Source: Chloroflexota bacterium
GTDB lineage: Bacteria; Chloroflexota; Limnocylindria; QHBO01
Assembly: GCA_020848055.1 (NCBI GenBank)
Contig: JADLBB010000052.1
Location: 1-7,960, forward strand
Direction: 5' to 3'
DNA length: 7,960 nt
The notes beneath the pieces were generated by a model that searched no databases, was not told the DNA's origin, and saw only the letters and a list, made by a program, of their open reading frames with translations. The translations under genes and the position numbers were made by a program. Of this stretch, positions 6,190 to 7,960 are shown piece by piece. The first letter of the stretch is position 1. The number at the start of each line of letters is the position of its first letter.

Positions 6190-7055
6190 CGCAACGTCAG
6201 CCGTCCCTCGCGGCGAGCGAGCGTCTCAAGGTAGCCGAGCGCCAGCCTGGCCCCGACGAGAAAGACGACGGCCATGACGGCGAGGATCGCGATCTCGGCC
6301 GCGACCGGCAGGACGCCCGCGACGTCGCTGCCGGCGAAGACGAGCTGGCGCATGGCATCCAGACCGACGGCCAGGGGCAGGGTCGCCACCACCAGTCCGG
6401 CCAGCGGTCCGATGGCGCCGATCGGGAAGTTGACGCCGCCCAGGAAGTAGATCGGCTCCTGCAGGAGCTGCGCCAGGTGGAAGGCCTCCCGGCCCCACAG
6501 CAGGAACAGGGACGCGAACAGCATGCCCAGCCCGTACAGCGGGATCATGGTGAGCAGGAAGACGCCCGCCAGCAGCCATGGCTGCTGGATGTCGAAGCTG
6601 ACGCCGTACAGGATCGAGCCGATCGCGATCACCGCCAGCGCGCGCGAGCTCGTCATGACCAGGCCACCGATGGCCATGCCGGCCAGGACGCTCATCAGGT
6701 GCATCGGTGCGGTGAAGTACAGCTCCAGGTTGCCCTGGTCCTTCTCCCAGTAGAACTGGGCGGCCATCATCCACACCACGTTGAGCCAGAAGGCCGCCAT
6801 CGCACCGCCGATGACGACGAAGCCGATGTACTCCTCCGGCGCCTCGAGCGCGCGGTAGACGAACACGAAGGCGCTGACCGCCAGGAACGGCAGGAAGATC
6901 TCGAAGAACAGCCACGATGGCTCACGCGTGAGGCCGATGACGCGCGGGTAGGCCCGGCCCATCACGGCCCGCAGGTTGGACCGGATGACGCGCTCGGTCG
7001 ACCATTCGGCGGCCTGGCGGGCCGACGCCGTGGTGCCAGTCCCGGCGGCGGTCAT
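6180..7055 (-). CDS. ABC-2 type transporter permease (first permease of the operon)
   Basis: The product is 291 residues with an N-terminal cytoplasmic stretch of about 47 residues and about six membrane helices (48-68, 77-100, 121-150, 159-187, 205-232, 248-272). The segment WEKDQGNLELYFTAPM (103-118) is a clear ABC-2 coupling motif (E-x-x-G-x-L-E-x5-P). FLGGVNFPIGAIGP (204-217) matches the G-x-x-FP signature near the fifth helix. It differs in sequence from the neighbouring permease, so the transporter is probably a heterodimer of permeases with a homodimeric ATPase. The ATG at 7055 overlaps the ATPase stop as ATGA, and GAGGAG lies five bases upstream inside the ATPase gene, so coupling and a real Shine-Dalgarno act together. 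Confidence 0.95.
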   Translation of the reverse strand: MTAAGTGTTASARQAAEWSTERVIRSNLRAVMGRAYPRVIGLTREPSWLFFEIFLPFLAVSAFVFVYRALEAPEEYIGFVVIGGAMAAFWLNVVWMMAAQFYWEKDQGNLELYFTAPMHLMSVLAGMAIGGLVMTSSRALAVIAIGSILYGVSFDIQQPWLLAGVFLLTMIPLYGLGMLFASLFLLWGREAFHLAQLLQEPIYFLGGVNFPIGAIGPLAGLVVATLPLAVGLDAMRQLVFAGSDVAGVLPVAAEIAILAVMAVVFLVGARLALGYLETLARREGRLTLRWQ

Positions 7056-7960
7056 GCGGGCTCCTCGTCATCGTCGAAGCCGCGCCCGACCAGTTCGACG
7101 AAGACGTCCTCCAGGCTCGGCTCAGACTTGGACAGCCCGACGAGGTTCGATCCGATCCCGGCCACGGCGTTGACGACGCTGGTCAGGGCCGAGTCGTCGG
7201 CCAGGGCGACCTTGAGCGCGACGCGGTCGGCCGCGGCCCCGGCCGAGGTGCCGTCACCGGCGCCGTCGGCGCGCACGGCCGACAGGACGCCCGGCAGCGC
7301 GCCGATCGTCCCCAGGCCGCCGTCAGCGGGCAGCTGGTCGAGCTCGATGCGGAAGATGGACTCGGCCTGCACGCGGCGCCGCAGCTCATCGGGCGTGCCG
7401 AGTGCGAGGATCTTGCCGCGGTCGACGATGGCGATCCGATCGCACAGCAGTTCGGCCTCGACCATGTAGTGCGTCGTGAGCAGGATCGTCCGGCCGGGCG
7501 CGGCCGCCATCCAGCCCAGGGTGTGCTCGCGCAGCTCGCGGGCCGCGGCGACGTCGAGGCCAAGGGTCGGCTCGTCGAGGAACAGGACCCACGGATCGTT
7601 GAGCAGGCCGCGCGCGAAGTTGAGCTTCTGGCGCTGCCCGGTCGAGAGCGTGCGAACCTTCTGGTCCCGTTGCTCGCCGAGCCCGGTCAGCTCGATCAAC
7701 TCGTCGACGCGACGCCAGCCGTCGCGGTTGGTCAGCCCGTAGAACTGGCTGAACATCCAGAGTTGCTCGCGGGTCGTGAGCAGGCCGTATCCCGACTGTT
7801 CGCCACCGGAGACCATGTTGATGACGCGCCTGATCTTGGCGGTCTCGTTGACGACGTCGAAGCCGGCGACCCGGGCCGTGCCGCTTGTGGGCAGCAGCAG
7901 CGTGGTCAGGATCTTGATGAGCGTCGTCTTGCCCGCGCCGTTGGGCCCGAGCAGCCCGAA
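7052..7960 (-). CDS. ABC transporter ATP-binding protein, DrrA/NatA-type, N-terminus outside window
   Basis: The frame is open to the right edge and gives 302 visible residues. The first visible residues contain Walker A GPNGAGKT (visible 5-12). Next come GGEQSGYGLLTTREQ in the Q-loop position (52-66), signature LSTGQRQKL (105-113), Walker B VLFLDEPTLGLD (125-136) with the catalytic Glu E130, and the H-loop His in TTHYMVEAE (H164). The C-terminal part (about 190-302) is the extra domain seen in DrrA/NatA-like subunits, ending in a typical PSLEDVFVELVGRGF. The protein hydrolyses ATP to drive export through the two downstream permeases. The signature is LSTGQ rather than LSGGQ, a known substitution type in this subfamily. 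An internal ATG at 7816-7814 would exclude Walker A and is not the start. Only a few dozen N-terminal residues should be missing. Confidence 0.96.
   Translation of the reverse strand, partial: FGLLGPNGAGKTTLIKILTTLLLPTSGTARVAGFDVVNETAKIRRVINMVSGGEQSGYGLLTTREQLWMFSQFYGLTNRDGWRRVDELIELTGLGEQRDQKVRTLSTGQRQKLNFARGLLNDPWVLFLDEPTLGLDVAAARELREHTLGWMAAAPGRTILLTTHYMVEAELLCDRIAIVDRGKILALGTPDELRRRVQAESIFRIELDQLPADGGLGTIGALPGVLSAVRADGAGDGTSAGAAADRVALKVALADDSALTSVVNAVAGIGSNLVGLSKSEPSLEDVFVELVGRGFDDDEEPA

Noticed and set aside
5477..6234. 252-residue plus-strand open frame rich in Arg, Asp, Glu and Gln
   Set aside because: It is antisense to the ABC permease, and its charged low-complexity composition is what the complement of hydrophobic codons gives.
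7052..7816. Shorter ATPase beginning at the internal ATG 7816-7814
   Set aside because: It would lack Walker A, which is visible upstream in the same open frame up to the window edge.

Overview
This is a gene-dense, GC-rich stretch (roughly two thirds G+C by eye, with strong third-position G/C) from a bacterial chromosome. No RNA genes, insertion sequences, phage genes or CRISPR arrays are visible. Four things together suggest a high-GC, soil- or groundwater-type Chloroflexota (Limnocylindria-like) bacterium: the base composition, a TadE-type pilin-like gene, a COG1573-type uracil-DNA glycosylase with a GQAPG motif, and the style of the small hypothetical proteins. Actinomycetota is the main alternative. 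The assignment is an inference from composition and protein style, not a marker-based placement.

Layout. (1) Positions 1-409, minus strand: the N-terminal 136 residues of a TadE-like prepilin, running off the left edge. (2) Positions 410-594: a 185-base divergent intergenic region with weak promoter-like elements facing both ways. (3) Positions 595-4532, plus strand: a compact run of four genes. These are uvrB (nucleotide excision repair), a protein with a HicB-like N-terminus and a helical, possibly DinB-like C-terminus, a uracil-DNA glycosylase superfamily protein, and a 175-residue membrane-anchored protein of unknown function. The first junction is 13 bases and the next two are 4-base stop/start overlaps (GTGA, ATGA), so this looks like one transcription unit. 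(4) Positions 4590-5252, plus: a seven-helix membrane protein (DUF4203/TMEM198-like at best) with its own strong Shine-Dalgarno. (5) Positions 5253-5316: a short convergent junction with an 18-base tandem duplication that includes the stop codon of the opposing gene. (6) Positions 5317-7960, minus: a three-gene ABC-2 exporter operon, transcribed leftward as ATPase (its start lies off the right edge), permease, permease, with overlapping junctions.

How the genes fit together. The plus-strand unit couples UvrB, the damage-verifying helicase of nucleotide excision repair, with a base-excision-type glycosylase, which suggests a small DNA-maintenance operon. The roles of its second and fourth members are unknown. 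The minus-strand unit encodes a DrrAB/NatAB-like efflux or export system built from one nucleotide-binding protein and two different permeases. The most interesting points are the loss of two of the four expected iron-sulfur cysteines in the glycosylase, the orphan HicB-like fusion beside uvrB, and the four-cysteine anchored protein at the end of the repair unit.
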